Shown: piece after piece, positions 34,941 through 44,634 of the stretch
Layout of the letters: every line of letters begins with the position of its first letter
Position numbering within the stretch: position 1 is the stretch's first letter
DNA from: Gemmatimonadota bacterium
Lineage (GTDB): Bacteria; Gemmatimonadota; Gemmatimonadetes; Longimicrobiales; Gaopeijiaceae
NCBI GenBank assembly: GCA_009838975.1
Contig: VXQO01000108.1
Coordinates: 1-48,003, forward strand
Direction: 5' to 3'
DNA: 48,003 nucleotides
Program-made: the position numbers and the translations under genes
Notes under the pieces: generated by a model
The model's database searches: none
Told to the model about the DNA's origin: nothing
What the model saw: only the letters and a program-made list of their open reading frames with translations

Positions 34941-37643
34941 ATGCGACTACCGTCGAGAACGCCCAGCAGGAATGTCGCCTTGCAGCTGCCTACCCTTGCG
35001 GTCCTGGCGGCGCTCGGCCCACCGACCCTCTTCGCCCAGCAGGCCACGATCACCGGGCGGGTCACCGACATCGAGACCGGCGCGGCGCTGTCGGACGCCA
35101 CCGTCCAGGTGCTCGGCGTGCAATCGGGGACCGTCGCCACCAACGCGTCAGGCGCCTTCCAGGTCACCGTCCAGGCGGGCACCCACTCCATCGTGGTCAC
35201 GCGGATCGGCTACGAGACTTTCCGCATGGACGGTGTCGGCGTAGAGGCGGGGGGAACGGCGACCGTCACCATCGAACTCCGTTCCCGGGCGCTGGCGCTC
35301 AACCCGCTGGTGGTCACCGCGTCGCGCCGCGAGGAGAAGGAGCTCGACGCCCCGGCGTCCGTCTCGACGCTCACCGGTGAGCAGATCTCGAGGATGATCG
35401 CACGCACGCCGGCCGATCACATCAAGACGCTCCCCGGGGTCGACCTCGCCACCACGGGACTGACGCAGAGCTATGTGGTCGTGCGGGGATTCAACAACGT
35501 CGCGTCGGGCCGGTTGCTGAGCATCGTGGACAACCGGTATGCGCGCATCCCCGCGCTGAGGATCAACGCGATCAACATGATCCCCACGACCGACATGGAC
35601 ATCGAGAGGATCGAGCTGGCCCGCGGACCGGGGGCCGCGCTCTACGGACCCAACGCGGCCGAGGGCGTCATGCACGTCATTACGGCCTCGCCGATCGACA
35701 GGCCGGGGAACACGGTGTCGCTGGCCGGCGGGGAACGGTCGCTCTTCCAGCTGCTCTTCCGGAGCGCCAACGCGGTGTCGGAGCGGTTCGGCCTGAAGGT
35801 CTCGGGACAGTATCTGCGGGGAACCGACTGGGAATTCACCGACCCCTGGGAGGTGGCGGCCCGCGAGGCGAACCCGGGTCACCCGCGCATCGGCGTGCGC
35901 ACTCCGCTCAACGAGCGCTACTTCGTCGACATCCGGACCGACTACCGCTTTGCCGACGACGGCGAGTTCATACTCTCGGGCGGGCTGAACAACTCGCTGA
36001 GCAGCATCAACCTGACCACCGTGGGGTCCTCTCAGACGCACGACTGGCAGTACCGCTACGCGCAGGCGCGGTTTCTGAAGGGCCGGCTGTTCGCGCAGTT
36101 CTTCCTCAACCAGACGCATTCGGGCGACAACAGCTATCTGCTGCGAAGCGGGGAGCTGATCGTCGACCGGTCGCGCACGATGGCGGCGCAGCTGCAGCAC
36201 GGACTCGATCTGGGCGATCGGCAGCGCTTCACCTACGGGTTCGACTGGCAGCGCATCGAGCCCCGCTCCGAAGGCACGATCTACGGCCGCAACGAGGACG
36301 ACGACCTGCTGGTCGAGTCGGGCGTCTATCTGCACTCCGAGACGCGGCTGGGCGATCGGCTGGACCTGGTGGCCGCGCTGAGGGTCGACGACCACAACCG
36401 TCTGGCCAACGTCAACGTCTCGCCGCGGGCCGCGCTGGTCTTCCGCCCCGCCGAGGGCCACAACCTGCGCCTGACCTGGAACCAGGCGTTCGCCACGCCC
36501 GGGACTTCGTCGCTGTTCCTGGACATCCCGACGGGGATGATCCCCATCGCGCCCGGCGTCGGGTATACGCTGCGGGCGGTGGGGGTGCCCGCGGGAGGGC
36601 TGACCTTCTCGGACCGCTGTCAGGGTGGACACATGGGGCACTGCATGCGCTCGCCGTTCCTGCCGGGCCAGCTGCCTGCCAACGCGGCGCTGTTCTGGGA
36701 TGCGCTGGTCGGCCGGTTCGCCCCCGAGACTCTGAGGTCTTTCCTTCTGGGCCCGGGAAGCCGACCCGGTGACCCTGCCCTGGGGACCGTGTTTCGGCGC
36801 CTCAACACCGATGCGCTGGGTCCCGCGGGCGGCGAGGTGTTCCCGGTCGATCAGGGGCCGGGCGACCTGCCCGCACTGGTGCCGACGGTGTTCAACAGCA
36901 TCGAAGCCGGGTACAAGGGGCTGATCCGGGACCGCGTGAGGCTGGCCGCCGACGTGTACTTCTCCAACGTCGAGAACTTCATCGGCGCGCTGAAGGTCGA
37001 GACCCCCAACGTCTTCCTGGACCCGGCCTCGACGGGCGCGTTCCTCGCGGGCCGGCTCGGGCCGCTGGTTCAGGCGGGGCTCGTGACTTCCGAACAGATC
37101 GCGGAGCTGGCCGCGGGGCTCGCCGCCGTGCCGATCGGCGCCGTGACTCCCGACCAGTTCGACTCGCCGGACATCGTCATGGCCTCTCGCAACTTCGGCT
37201 CGGCCAGCTACTGGGGAACGGACCTGTCGGCCCAGGTCATCGCCTCCGACCGGTTGAGCCTGACCGCCGGCTACTCATTCCAGAGCCAGGAGTGTTTCGA
37301 CTTCAATGACGACCGCGACTGCCCCGGGAGCGACGACCTGGCGCTGAACGCCCCCAGTCACAAGGGCTCCCTCGGGATCGCCTTCACCGACCGCGCCCGG
37401 GGTTTTCTGTTCGACTCCCGCTGGCGGTTCTCCGACGGGTTCGAGATGCGATCGGGCGTTTTCGCCGGCACGGTGGATGCCTACCACGTCCTGGATGTGA
37501 CGACGGGCTATCAGCTGCCTTTCCAGCCCAATGCGCGCCTGGAGCTGACGGTGTACAACGCGCTCAACAACCTGCACCGGGAGTTCGTGGGGGCGCCGGA
37601 GTTGGGGAGACTGGCGCTGGTGAGGGTGCGGTACGACTTCTGA
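34941..37643 (+). CDS. TonB-dependent outer-membrane receptor with carboxypeptidase-regulatory-like N-domain
   Basis: A 900-residue receptor. Signal peptide (LPTLAVLAALGPPTLFAQ), then a CarboxypepD_reg-like domain (QATITGRVTDIETGAALSDA, GTHSIVVTRIGYETFRMDG), a TonB-box-like VVTASRREEKELDAP, a plug domain (YVVVRGFNNVASGRLLSIVD, RIELARGPGAALYGPNAAEG) and a 22-strand-type barrel ending LALVRVRYDF with the terminal Phe typical of barrel insertion. There is no STN domain, unlike the receptor at 13800-16598, so it is not expected to signal through a FecR. No adjacent partner lipoprotein. The cargo is unknown. ATG 34941 is supported by the signal peptide. Confidence 0.9.
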   Translation: MRLPSRTPSRNVALQLPTLAVLAALGPPTLFAQQATITGRVTDIETGAALSDATVQVLGVQSGTVATNASGAFQVTVQAGTHSIVVTRIGYETFRMDGVGVEAGGTATVTIELRSRALALNPLVVTASRREEKELDAPASVSTLTGEQISRMIARTPADHIKTLPGVDLATTGLTQSYVVVRGFNNVASGRLLSIVDNRYARIPALRINAINMIPTTDMDIERIELARGPGAALYGPNAAEGVMHVITASPIDRPGNTVSLAGGERSLFQLLFRSANAVSERFGLKVSGQYLRGTDWEFTDPWEVAAREANPGHPRIGVRTPLNERYFVDIRTDYRFADDGEFILSGGLNNSLSSINLTTVGSSQTHDWQYRYAQARFLKGRLFAQFFLNQTHSGDNSYLLRSGELIVDRSRTMAAQLQHGLDLGDRQRFTYGFDWQRIEPRSEGTIYGRNEDDDLLVESGVYLHSETRLGDRLDLVAALRVDDHNRLANVNVSPRAALVFRPAEGHNLRLTWNQAFATPGTSSLFLDIPTGMIPIAPGVGYTLRAVGVPAGGLTFSDRCQGGHMGHCMRSPFLPGQLPANAALFWDALVGRFAPETLRSFLLGPGSRPGDPALGTVFRRLNTDALGPAGGEVFPVDQGPGDLPALVPTVFNSIEAGYKGLIRDRVRLAADVYFSNVENFIGALKVETPNVFLDPASTGAFLAGRLGPLVQAGLVTSEQIAELAAGLAAVPIGAVTPDQFDSPDIVMASRNFGSASYWGTDLSAQVIASDRLSLTAGYSFQSQECFDFNDDRDCPGSDDLALNAPSHKGSLGIAFTDRARGFLFDSRWRFSDGFEMRSGVFAGTVDAYHVLDVTTGYQLPFQPNARLELTVYNALNNLHREFVGAPELGRLALVRVRYDF

Positions 37644-37660
37644 AGCCGAGGGCGCCCCCC

Positions 37661-38344
37661 TTAGCGTCCCACCGTGATCGTCGCGCTTCCCGGATCGCGC
37701 TGCTCGTAGCTGCGCGCCGCCGCCTGCGAGACCTGGCCGCCGTACTCGCGCAGGCGGGCCCGGTCGTCGGTCCAGAAGCGGAAGAGCGTGCCGGACTGCG
37801 GGATCGCCCCGGCCACGAAGACGAGCACGCCGCCCCGTGCGGGGACCTGGTAGAGCGTGAGATCCGGGGCCGCCTGCAGCGAATCGAACATCGGACCCGC
37901 GACGAAGAGGACCACTGCGCCCCAATCCGGCTGGTCCTGCTGGATGTCGACGTTCAGGTAGCCGAAACGATCGTCCACGTTCAACCCGATCCGTTGCTGG
38001 GCCGACAGCCCGGCAGGGTCGCGGGCAGTCACGGTAACCGTACCCTGGCCCGCAGCCAGCCCAACGATCGTGACGACGCTCCCGGCGACCGAGGCCGAAG
38101 CCACCGTTCCGGGAGAAACCGTGGCGTCGTAGGTGAGGCGGTCGCCGTCCGGGTCGGTGAAGTACCCCGACACATCCACGGTGAAGGTCTCGTCGACGAA
38201 GATTCTCGCTGCGGGAACGGTGCCGGTGGCCAACGGTGGGCGGTTCGCCGGGGGTGGTGGCGCGACCGGCTCGTCTCCACCGCATGAGTAGGCCGCTACG
38301 ACAAGCGTCACGGCGGTCCCGACAAGGAGCACGATCCTCTTCAT
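37661..38344 (-). CDS. Small lipoprotein with an Ig/cadherin-like domain
   Basis: A 227-residue predicted lipoprotein: hydrophobic leader and Cys21 in VAAYSC, a proline-rich linker (EPVAPPPPANRPP), then a cadherin/Ig-like fold with SGYFTDPDGDRLTYDA and GQGTVTVTARDPAGLS. The last third has no recognised family. ATG 38344 overlaps the stop of the BNR-repeat protein by 4 nt, so the two are translationally coupled and probably work together at the cell surface. Function unknown. Confidence 0.8.
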   Translation of the reverse strand: MKRIVLLVGTAVTLVVAAYSCGGDEPVAPPPPANRPPLATGTVPAARIFVDETFTVDVSGYFTDPDGDRLTYDATVSPGTVASASVAGSVVTIVGLAAGQGTVTVTARDPAGLSAQQRIGLNVDDRFGYLNVDIQQDQPDWGAVVLFVAGPMFDSLQAAPDLTLYQVPARGGVLVFVAGAIPQSGTLFRFWTDDRARLREYGGQVSQAAARSYEQRDPGSATITVGR

Positions 38345-41300
38345 CCCGGCTCCCTCCTTTCCTGGCGCACATCGCCCGGGAGTCTCTCACAGCCCGACCC
38401 TTCGCCGATGGTGCAGTGGTCCAGCCACTTCAGCACGTCGCCGGCGTTGAAGACCTCGTCGCGGTTGCCGAACCAGTCCAGGAAGCTCTCCTGCCCGGTC
38501 TCCAGGCGTTCGAGACCGAGCAGATGGTGCGCCGCGTCCTCGACGGTCATCGGCGGTACGACCTGGAAGCGGTCCACGATGAATCCGACAAGGTCCGGCC
38601 GCCCATCCACGCGGATCGTGACCGTGTCCTCATAGACTCCGGGATCGAGGGACTCCGACGATCGGGTCCAGACGATGGGATCTTCGTGGCCTCCCCCGCC
38701 CCGCTCTATCGCGAGCCATTCCGAAGTGCTCGACGCGGTCCAGGTCGCCGAATCGGCGCCGAAGCCGGCCAGTCCCGCCGAGATGGAGTCGACAGAGACA
38801 AATGACCAGCCCGATAGTCCGTAGCTCGGGACAGCGCGCAGCGCGGACACGCTCAACGGCGGCTCCACGGACAGCGTGTACACCAGGGCAGCGGGGCTTC
38901 CGGTCGCCAGGCTTGCCTCGACCACCACCCGTTCAGTGTATGTTCCCACGTCGATGCTGTCGGGATCCACGGTCCACGTCACGAATCCTTCTCCGACACC
39001 GGAATCGTTTCGCAGATCCAGCCATTGACTGTTCCCCGGCTGCGTCGCGCGCCACTCGACAGTGGCCGCCTGCGCCCCTTCGAAGGCGACCGCAACCGAG
39101 TCCTCGAAGGGTTCGGTGTCGTAGACAAGCACCGATTCCCGAGTCTCGTGTCGGGCCAGCGCCATGTGGCCCCTGGGGGCAGCGGCGTGCACGCGCACCG
39201 GAATGGTCATGGCGTCCGACACCCCGGACACCCAGACCTCCATTGCAGCCTCGTGGTCACCCGGTGTGAGTTCGGATGCCGCGATACTGTAGGTGAAGCG
39301 CCCACGCCCCTGTCCTATGCCCCTGTTGCTGGTGAGCGCGAGCCACGGCGCGCTGCCTGACACAGCCGCGGTCCACCCGGCCCGGTAATCGGCCCTTCCG
39401 TGCGGCGCCACGATCACGCGGCCGTTCAGCTGCTGGTCCACTCCCAACAGGACCGTGTCGTTCACCGCTTCCGGCCGCACCCGCGCCGTGAGGGGGACAT
39501 CGATCGGGATCTCGAACATGCCTCGTCCGTGGGTGGCGGCGACCAGCCTGCCTGTTCCCGGGGCGACCGCCAGGTCGAAGACCGCGACGGTCGGGAATCC
39601 GTCGGCAAGCATGTCCCAGCTATCGCCTCCGCGGGGGGAGTGGAAGACCCCCAGGTCGGTTCCGATGTAGATGCCGTCGGGGTTCTCGGGATCGTACAGA
39701 ACGGCGTTGACGGGATGGTCGGTGAGGTTGCCGGTGCGGTCGCGCCAGGTACGTCCGCCATCGGTGGTCTGGAAGACGTGTCCGGTCCCGAATCCGCCTA
39801 CAACAGCGTACGCCTGGTCCGCTTCGTCGGGATGCACGGCCAGGTCGCCGATGTAGCGAGGTGCCCTCAGCCCCAACTCCGATTCTTCCCAGGTCAGGCC
39901 ACCGTCGTGGGTGAATACAATCCGGGAGAGGTCAATGGGACGCGTGCGCACGATGGATGCGTATACCGTGTTCTCGTCGGAGGGAGCAGGGGCGATGGCC
40001 CTGACGGTGGCGCGCCGGGGGCTGCTGTAGATGCGCACCCAGTTGTTGGCCGAGTTTTCCGTCCGGTAGATGCTCTGCGTGCCGAAGTAGAGCCTCCGCG
40101 AGTCGACAGGATCCATGACGAATGGGGGGATGAACGCCGCCCTGTCGTTCCGGTCGATGCCTGACCGCACATACCGACCGTTCTTGAATGGGCCGTTGGG
40201 CCATTGCGCTTCGCCGTACCAGACATCGGGGTTCTCGGCATCGATGGCCGTGAATCCGCCGTCGCCGCCAAAGATCTTCGTCCATGGGGCGGTCGGCGCA
40301 GCGCCGCGCAACGTGCCGTGATCCTGTGTTCCGCCCAGCGCCTCGACAGGGCGCGCCGGATGAGGGGTGACCCCCGGATAGAACTGCGCAATCGCGAGGT
40401 CGGTGGCCAGGGATGTCCAGCTGATCCCGGCGTCCATGGAGCGGTACACGCCGCCGTCGTTGGCCAGGTAGAGAGCGTCGGGACCGCTGAGGGTGTCGAA
40501 GACCAGCAGGTGTTCATCCACATACACGTTGTCCGGATGGACCCAATCGAACGTCTCTCCGCCGTCTTGCGAGATGAACAGACGCTGCCCGGCGCCCAGA
40601 TGGAGACGGTCGGGATTCAGCGGATGCACCGCCAGCGTCAGGGCGTACCAGCATACCAATGCACAGCTGCTTCCACTCGCTTCGAGTTCCCGCCAGGTGG
40701 CCGCGCCGTCGTCGGTGCGGTAGACCAGCAACCCACCCCGCGCCGCTTCCTCCCCGATGTCCCGGATCGCCGCGTAGAGGATATCGGGATCGGATGGCGC
40801 GATGGCGAGGTTGATGCGGGTGATCTCCGTATCTCGCATGCCGCTCGCGGAGCGGGTCCAGGTAACGCCTCCGTTCGTGGACTTGTAGACCCCGTCCCGC
40901 ATCAGGGCCGCATGGAGGATCGACGGATCGGCCCTGTTCATGACGAGGTCGTTCACGACCCCTGCGAGAACCCCGCGCCAGGTGCGGCCGCTGTCCGTCG
41001 ACCGGAACAGACCGAAGTCCGTGGCGGCCAGGACGGTGGTCGAGGCGGTCGACCCGGCTGTCAGGGGGTCGATGAGGACTCTGGATATTCTGGCCCCACC
41101 CCTCGAGGCATGGAGGAAGACGCTCGCGCGCTGCCGGTCCCACTCCCACGTCGAGCCCCCGTCGAGGGACCGCAGCACGCCGCAGCCGTAGTAGCTGTCT
41201 CCCGAGAAGTGCTGCTCGCCGGTACCGGCATAGATGATGTCGGGATCGACCGGGTCGATGGCGATCGATCCCATTGCCAGCGAGCATTCGTGGTCCGACA

Positions 41301-41739
41301 GCGGGCTCCAGGAAGCGCCCCGGTCTTCGGTCTTCCAGACGCCCCCCTGAGCCGCGCCGATATAGACGATCGCGGGATCGTGCGGATGGATCGCGATTGC
41401 CGACACACGACCGGCCACCTGACCGCGCCGGGGGTCGTCGATCTGCGTCGGCCCAAGCGGTTGCCAACTGGAGAAGTGGCCTCCCCGGGGAGCGATACGG
41501 CGCAGGGCCATCGCCCGCTCGCGCGCCGCGCGCATTCGGGCGGAAACGCTGACCCCAGGCCCGGAATAGGTCCGAATACGCTCGTACTCCAGGCGTGCGA
41601 GAATACGGTCTGCTTCGTCGGTGTCCTGAGCCGTGGCGACAGCGGGCACGGTGAGGAGATGGAGCGCCAGCAGAAGGGTGCCGGGACGAAGGCAGGCCCT
41701 GGAATGGAGAGCTGCCCTCCGGTCCAGACAGGATTCCAT
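38341..41739 (-). CDS. Secreted sortilin/VPS10-like BNR beta-propeller protein
   Basis: An 1132-residue exported protein. A signal segment (LLLALHLLTVPAVATAQ) is followed by two beta-propeller-like regions with at least nine Asp-box (BNR) units: TEDRGASW, SLDGGSTW, STDSGRTW, STNGGVTW, SQDGGETF, SMDAGISW, THDGGLTW, TTDGGRTW and a variant TDDGAATW. Each unit marks a propeller hairpin; the set resembles sortilin-type glycan or protein binders rather than sialidases, since no sialidase arginine triad is seen. The C-terminal 350 residues are repeated beta-sandwich modules (PEAVNDTVLLGVDQQL and later VEPPLSVSALRAVPS). Start ATG 41739 is taken for the signal peptide. Overlaps the lipoprotein gene start by 4 nt. 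Confidence 0.82.
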   Translation of the reverse strand: MESCLDRRAALHSRACLRPGTLLLALHLLTVPAVATAQDTDEADRILARLEYERIRTYSGPGVSVSARMRAARERAMALRRIAPRGGHFSSWQPLGPTQIDDPRRGQVAGRVSAIAIHPHDPAIVYIGAAQGGVWKTEDRGASWSPLSDHECSLAMGSIAIDPVDPDIIYAGTGEQHFSGDSYYGCGVLRSLDGGSTWEWDRQRASVFLHASRGGARISRVLIDPLTAGSTASTTVLAATDFGLFRSTDSGRTWRGVLAGVVNDLVMNRADPSILHAALMRDGVYKSTNGGVTWTRSASGMRDTEITRINLAIAPSDPDILYAAIRDIGEEAARGGLLVYRTDDGAATWRELEASGSSCALVCWYALTLAVHPLNPDRLHLGAGQRLFISQDGGETFDWVHPDNVYVDEHLLVFDTLSGPDALYLANDGGVYRSMDAGISWTSLATDLAIAQFYPGVTPHPARPVEALGGTQDHGTLRGAAPTAPWTKIFGGDGGFTAIDAENPDVWYGEAQWPNGPFKNGRYVRSGIDRNDRAAFIPPFVMDPVDSRRLYFGTQSIYRTENSANNWVRIYSSPRRATVRAIAPAPSDENTVYASIVRTRPIDLSRIVFTHDGGLTWEESELGLRAPRYIGDLAVHPDEADQAYAVVGGFGTGHVFQTTDGGRTWRDRTGNLTDHPVNAVLYDPENPDGIYIGTDLGVFHSPRGGDSWDMLADGFPTVAVFDLAVAPGTGRLVAATHGRGMFEIPIDVPLTARVRPEAVNDTVLLGVDQQLNGRVIVAPHGRADYRAGWTAAVSGSAPWLALTSNRGIGQGRGRFTYSIAASELTPGDHEAAMEVWVSGVSDAMTIPVRVHAAAPRGHMALARHETRESVLVYDTEPFEDSVAVAFEGAQAATVEWRATQPGNSQWLDLRNDSGVGEGFVTWTVDPDSIDVGTYTERVVVEASLATGSPAALVYTLSVEPPLSVSALRAVPSYGLSGWSFVSVDSISAGLAGFGADSATWTASSTSEWLAIERGGGGHEDPIVWTRSSESLDPGVYEDTVTIRVDGRPDLVGFIVDRFQVVPPMTVEDAAHHLLGLERLETGQESFLDWFGNRDEVFNAGDVLKWLDHCTIGEGSGCERLPGDVRQERREPG

Positions 41740-41898
41740 CGTGGCCAGTGTCTTCCCCGCTTGAGTTTCGTGAAAGGTTTCCAGTATACGAAGCCGAACA
41801 GAGGTGCGCGCGGTTCGCCCCTTGCCAACGGTCCCCCCGATTCGGCTAACATCAGGGCGATTGCCAACGCTTCGCCATCTGAAATCGGATCGCCCGCG

Positions 41899-43002
41899 AT
41901 GAAAACCACCTGTCTTTTCGGCCTGCTTGTTGTCCTGCCGGCTCTGGCCTCCGCCCAGACGCCAGAGCTGGTCTACTTCTCGAACGTCTCCGCCACGGCT
42001 GGCGATGGCGGGCCCCTGACGACCGTCGAGGGGCAGACGGCCGCCACGCTGGACGCGCTCGGAGAACAACTTCGCGCGCACGGCCTCGGCTACGACGACG
42101 TCGTCGCGATGAACGTCTTCCTCCGGGACACCCGTCACTTCCAGGCGATGAACGGAGTCTACCGAGGCTACTTCGCCACCGACCCCCCGACGCGCGCCAC
42201 GGTCGAGGCCGACCTGCCCGACCGGGACGCGCTGGTGCAAATCACGGCAGTGGCTACACCCGACGAGACCGAGGTGATCTCGCCGGCCGGCTTGCAGTCG
42301 CCGGCGCTGCCGTATTCCTGGGGTATTCGCACGGGCGACGTGCTGTTCATCGCCGGGGCGACCAGCCGCGATCCCGACACCTATCAGCCGGTCGGCGGCG
42401 ACGTGCAGACCCAGACGCGGCGCGTCTTCGGCAACATCGGCATGGTGCTGGAGGCGGCGGGCATGGGCTATGGCGACCTGGTCGCGTGCAAGGTGTTCCT
42501 CGACGACGTGCGCCTCTGGGGCGACATGAACGCGGCGTACCGCGAGTTCGTGACGGCAGAGGACCCGCCGGCGCGGGCGGCGGTGCGCGGCGGTTTGATG
42601 AATCCGGCGTTCCTGGTCGAGATCCAGTGCGTGGCCGAGCAGTCGGACGAGCGGCGCGTCGTGCTGCGCGAGGGTCAGCGGCTCGGGCGCTCACCGCTGT
42701 CACCCGCGATCGCGACGGGTGAGCGGGTCTGGCTATCCGGGATGCTGGCGCGCGGCGACGGTGCGGAGGGCGAGGCGCGGGCGACGCTGGCCAGCCTGGG
42801 GGCGACGCTCGAGGCGGCCGGGCTGGGGTTCGGGGACGTGGAGGACGTGTGGGTCTATCTCACCGACGTGCGCGACGCGGAAGCCGTGTTGGGGGTGCTC
42901 GCAGAGGTGATGCCGGAAGGGGCGCCGATGCCTACGGTTGCCGGGCTGCCGCTGGTGGGCCGGCTGGGTGTCGAGATCCAGATGACGGCGGTGGTGCGCT
43001 GA
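41899..43002 (+). CDS. Exported protein of three tandem RidA (YjgF/UK114) domains
   Basis: A 367-residue protein with a signal peptide (residues 1-20, CLFGLLVVLPALASAQ) and three RidA-like domains at about 22-120, 126-237 and 252-367. RidA proteins hydrolyse reactive enamine/imine intermediates in the cytosol as trimers; one chain of three domains could form a pseudo-trimer. The arginine and glutamate that hold the imine carboxylate in RidA are seen together only in the middle domain (Arg216 in PPARAAVR, Glu231 in LVEIQCVAE). Domain 1 keeps the Arg (Arg99) but has Gln in place of Glu, and domain 3 has lost the Arg. Export is unusual for the family. ATG 41899 fits the signal peptide; the open frame upstream is antisense shadow. 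Its stop lies 7 nt before cobT. Confidence 0.85.
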   Translation: MKTTCLFGLLVVLPALASAQTPELVYFSNVSATAGDGGPLTTVEGQTAATLDALGEQLRAHGLGYDDVVAMNVFLRDTRHFQAMNGVYRGYFATDPPTRATVEADLPDRDALVQITAVATPDETEVISPAGLQSPALPYSWGIRTGDVLFIAGATSRDPDTYQPVGGDVQTQTRRVFGNIGMVLEAAGMGYGDLVACKVFLDDVRLWGDMNAAYREFVTAEDPPARAAVRGGLMNPAFLVEIQCVAEQSDERRVVLREGQRLGRSPLSPAIATGERVWLSGMLARGDGAEGEARATLASLGATLEAAGLGFGDVEDVWVYLTDVRDAEAVLGVLAEVMPEGAPMPTVAGLPLVGRLGVEIQMTAVVR

Positions 43003-43009
43003 GTCGCTG

Positions 43010-44104
43010 GTGAGCGGATCCGCCGCATTGCTGGAAGACGCGATCGGCCGTGTGGCGGCGGCCGTCCCGTTGGGCGACCGTGTTGCGGTTCAGTCGCACG
43101 TGGATGCGCTGACCAAGCCGCCGGGCAGCCTTGGCCGGCTGGAGGATCTGGCGCTGCAGGTCGGCTGCGTGCTGGGCGATCCGCCGCCCGCTCTCGACGA
43201 CGCCGTGGTCTTCGTCTTCGCGGCGGATCACGGTGTCGTCGCGCGGGGGGTTTCGGCGTATCCGGCCGAGGTAACGGCACAGATGTGCGCGAACTTCAGC
43301 GCGGGCGGTGCGGCGATCAACGTGCTTGCACGGGCGTGCGGCGCCGAGGTGCGGGTGGTCGACGTGGGGGTGGCGGTGGATGTTCGCCGGCTCGCGGGGA
43401 TCGAGCACCGGAAGGTGAGGGCGGGCACGCGCGATCTGTCCGTGGGGCCGGCGATGACGGCAAGTGAGGTCGTGGACGCGCTGGCTGTGGGGTTGGAGGT
43501 GGCCGGGAGTGCGGGCGCGCGGATCGTGGGCGTCGGCGAGATGGGCATCGGGAACACCACGGCGGCGGCGGCGGTGACGGCGTGCCTGACCGGGGTTGCA
43601 GTGCGCGATGTCGTGGGCCGCGGCACCGGGGTCGACGATCGCGGACTGGCCCGCAAGCGCGAGGTGGTGGAGCGCGCGGCGGCGCGGGTAGCGCGTCTGG
43701 ATGGTCCCCGCGATAACGCGCTCGAGGTACTTCGCCGGAACGGCGGACTCGAGATCGCCGCGATGGCGGGCGCGATGATCGGCGCGGCGGCGCGGGGCGC
43801 CCTGGTCCTGGTGGACGGCTTCATTTCCGCCGCCGCGGCGCTGGCGGCATGCCGTCTCTGCCCTGGCCTGCCGCCATACCTGGTCGCGTCTCACCGCTCG
43901 ACCGAGCCGGGCCACGCGGTGGTGCTCGATTCGCTTGGACTCACACCCATCCTCGACCTCGAGATGCGGCTGGGCGAGGGGACCGGGTGCGCGCTCGCGA
44001 TTCCCGGCGTGCGGGCGGCCGGCGCGCTACTGAGGGAGATGGCGACGTTCGAGTCGGCGCGGATCTCGGGGCCGAGCGGCGATCTGCCCGGGATCGCCCC
44101 ATGA
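43010..44104 (+). CDS. cobT: Nicotinate-nucleotide--dimethylbenzimidazole phosphoribosyltransferase
   Basis: Makes alpha-ribazole phosphate from dimethylbenzimidazole and nicotinate mononucleotide, for the lower ligand of cobalamin. The 364-residue protein shows KPPGSLGRLEDLALQ, FAADHGVVARGVSAYP, GEMGIGNTTAAAAV and, near the C-terminus, MRLGEGTGCALA with the catalytic glutamate. Length is usual. GTG 43010 starts 7 nt after the RidA stop and the stop overlaps the cobU ATG as ATGA. Confidence 0.93.
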   Translation: MSGSAALLEDAIGRVAAAVPLGDRVAVQSHVDALTKPPGSLGRLEDLALQVGCVLGDPPPALDDAVVFVFAADHGVVARGVSAYPAEVTAQMCANFSAGGAAINVLARACGAEVRVVDVGVAVDVRRLAGIEHRKVRAGTRDLSVGPAMTASEVVDALAVGLEVAGSAGARIVGVGEMGIGNTTAAAAVTACLTGVAVRDVVGRGTGVDDRGLARKREVVERAAARVARLDGPRDNALEVLRRNGGLEIAAMAGAMIGAAARGALVLVDGFISAAAALAACRLCPGLPPYLVASHRSTEPGHAVVLDSLGLTPILDLEMRLGEGTGCALAIPGVRAAGALLREMATFESARISGPSGDLPGIAP

Positions 44105-44634
44105 TGGAACTCATCGTGGTAACGGGGGGCGTCCGCTCCGGAAAGAGCCGTTGGGCGCAGGACAAGGCGCTGGCGCGTGGGGCGGAAGCGGTGACGGTGA
44201 TCGCGACCGCCGAAGCCGTCGACGACGAGATGCGTGACAGGATCGAGGCCCACCGCCGCGACCGGCCCTCGGGGTGGCGCACCATGGAGGCGCCGAAGCG
44301 GGCGGGCGAGGCGATCCTCGCCGCCGGGACGGACACGGTGGTGCTGGACTGCGTGACGGTGCTGACCGGGATGGCGATCGGGCGCGCGGGCGCGAAGAGC
44401 GAGGCGGCCGCGCTGGAAGCGATGGCCGCCGAGATCGACGGGATCCTCGAGGCGCGGGGGGCGCGCGCAGGGGTGCTCATCGTCGTGACGAACGAGGTGG
44501 GGTGGAGCGTGCACCCGCCCACCGCGCTGGGGCGGTGGTACCAGGACGGGCTGGGTATCGCCAATCAGCGTCTGGCCACAGCCGCGGACCAGGTGGTGCT
44601 CATGGTCTCCGGGCTGGAGACGCGGCTGAAGTGA
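44101..44634 (+). CDS. cobU: Adenosylcobinamide kinase / adenosylcobinamide-phosphate guanylyltransferase
   Basis: A 177-residue bifunctional enzyme that phosphorylates adenosylcobinamide and attaches GMP. The P-loop is GGVRSGKSR (residues 9-17), with VVLDCVTV and TNEVGWSVHPPTALGRWYQD plus NQRLA matching the CobU family C-terminal half. Ordinary length. ATG 44101 overlaps the cobT stop, and its own stop overlaps the cobS GTG, so the set is translationally coupled. Confidence 0.93.
   Translation: MMELIVVTGGVRSGKSRWAQDKALARGAEAVTVIATAEAVDDEMRDRIEAHRRDRPSGWRTMEAPKRAGEAILAAGTDTVVLDCVTVLTGMAIGRAGAKSEAAALEAMAAEIDGILEARGARAGVLIVVTNEVGWSVHPPTALGRWYQDGLGIANQRLATAADQVVLMVSGLETRLK

Noticed and set aside
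40204-41898. Upstream extension of the triple-RidA frame
   Set aside because: It is antisense to the BNR protein; a signal peptide with its own ATG at 41899 fixes the start.
41740-41898. Cobalamin riboswitch in front of the RidA-cob operon
   Set aside because: No GCCACTG-type B12 box or other aptamer pattern could be seen in this gap.
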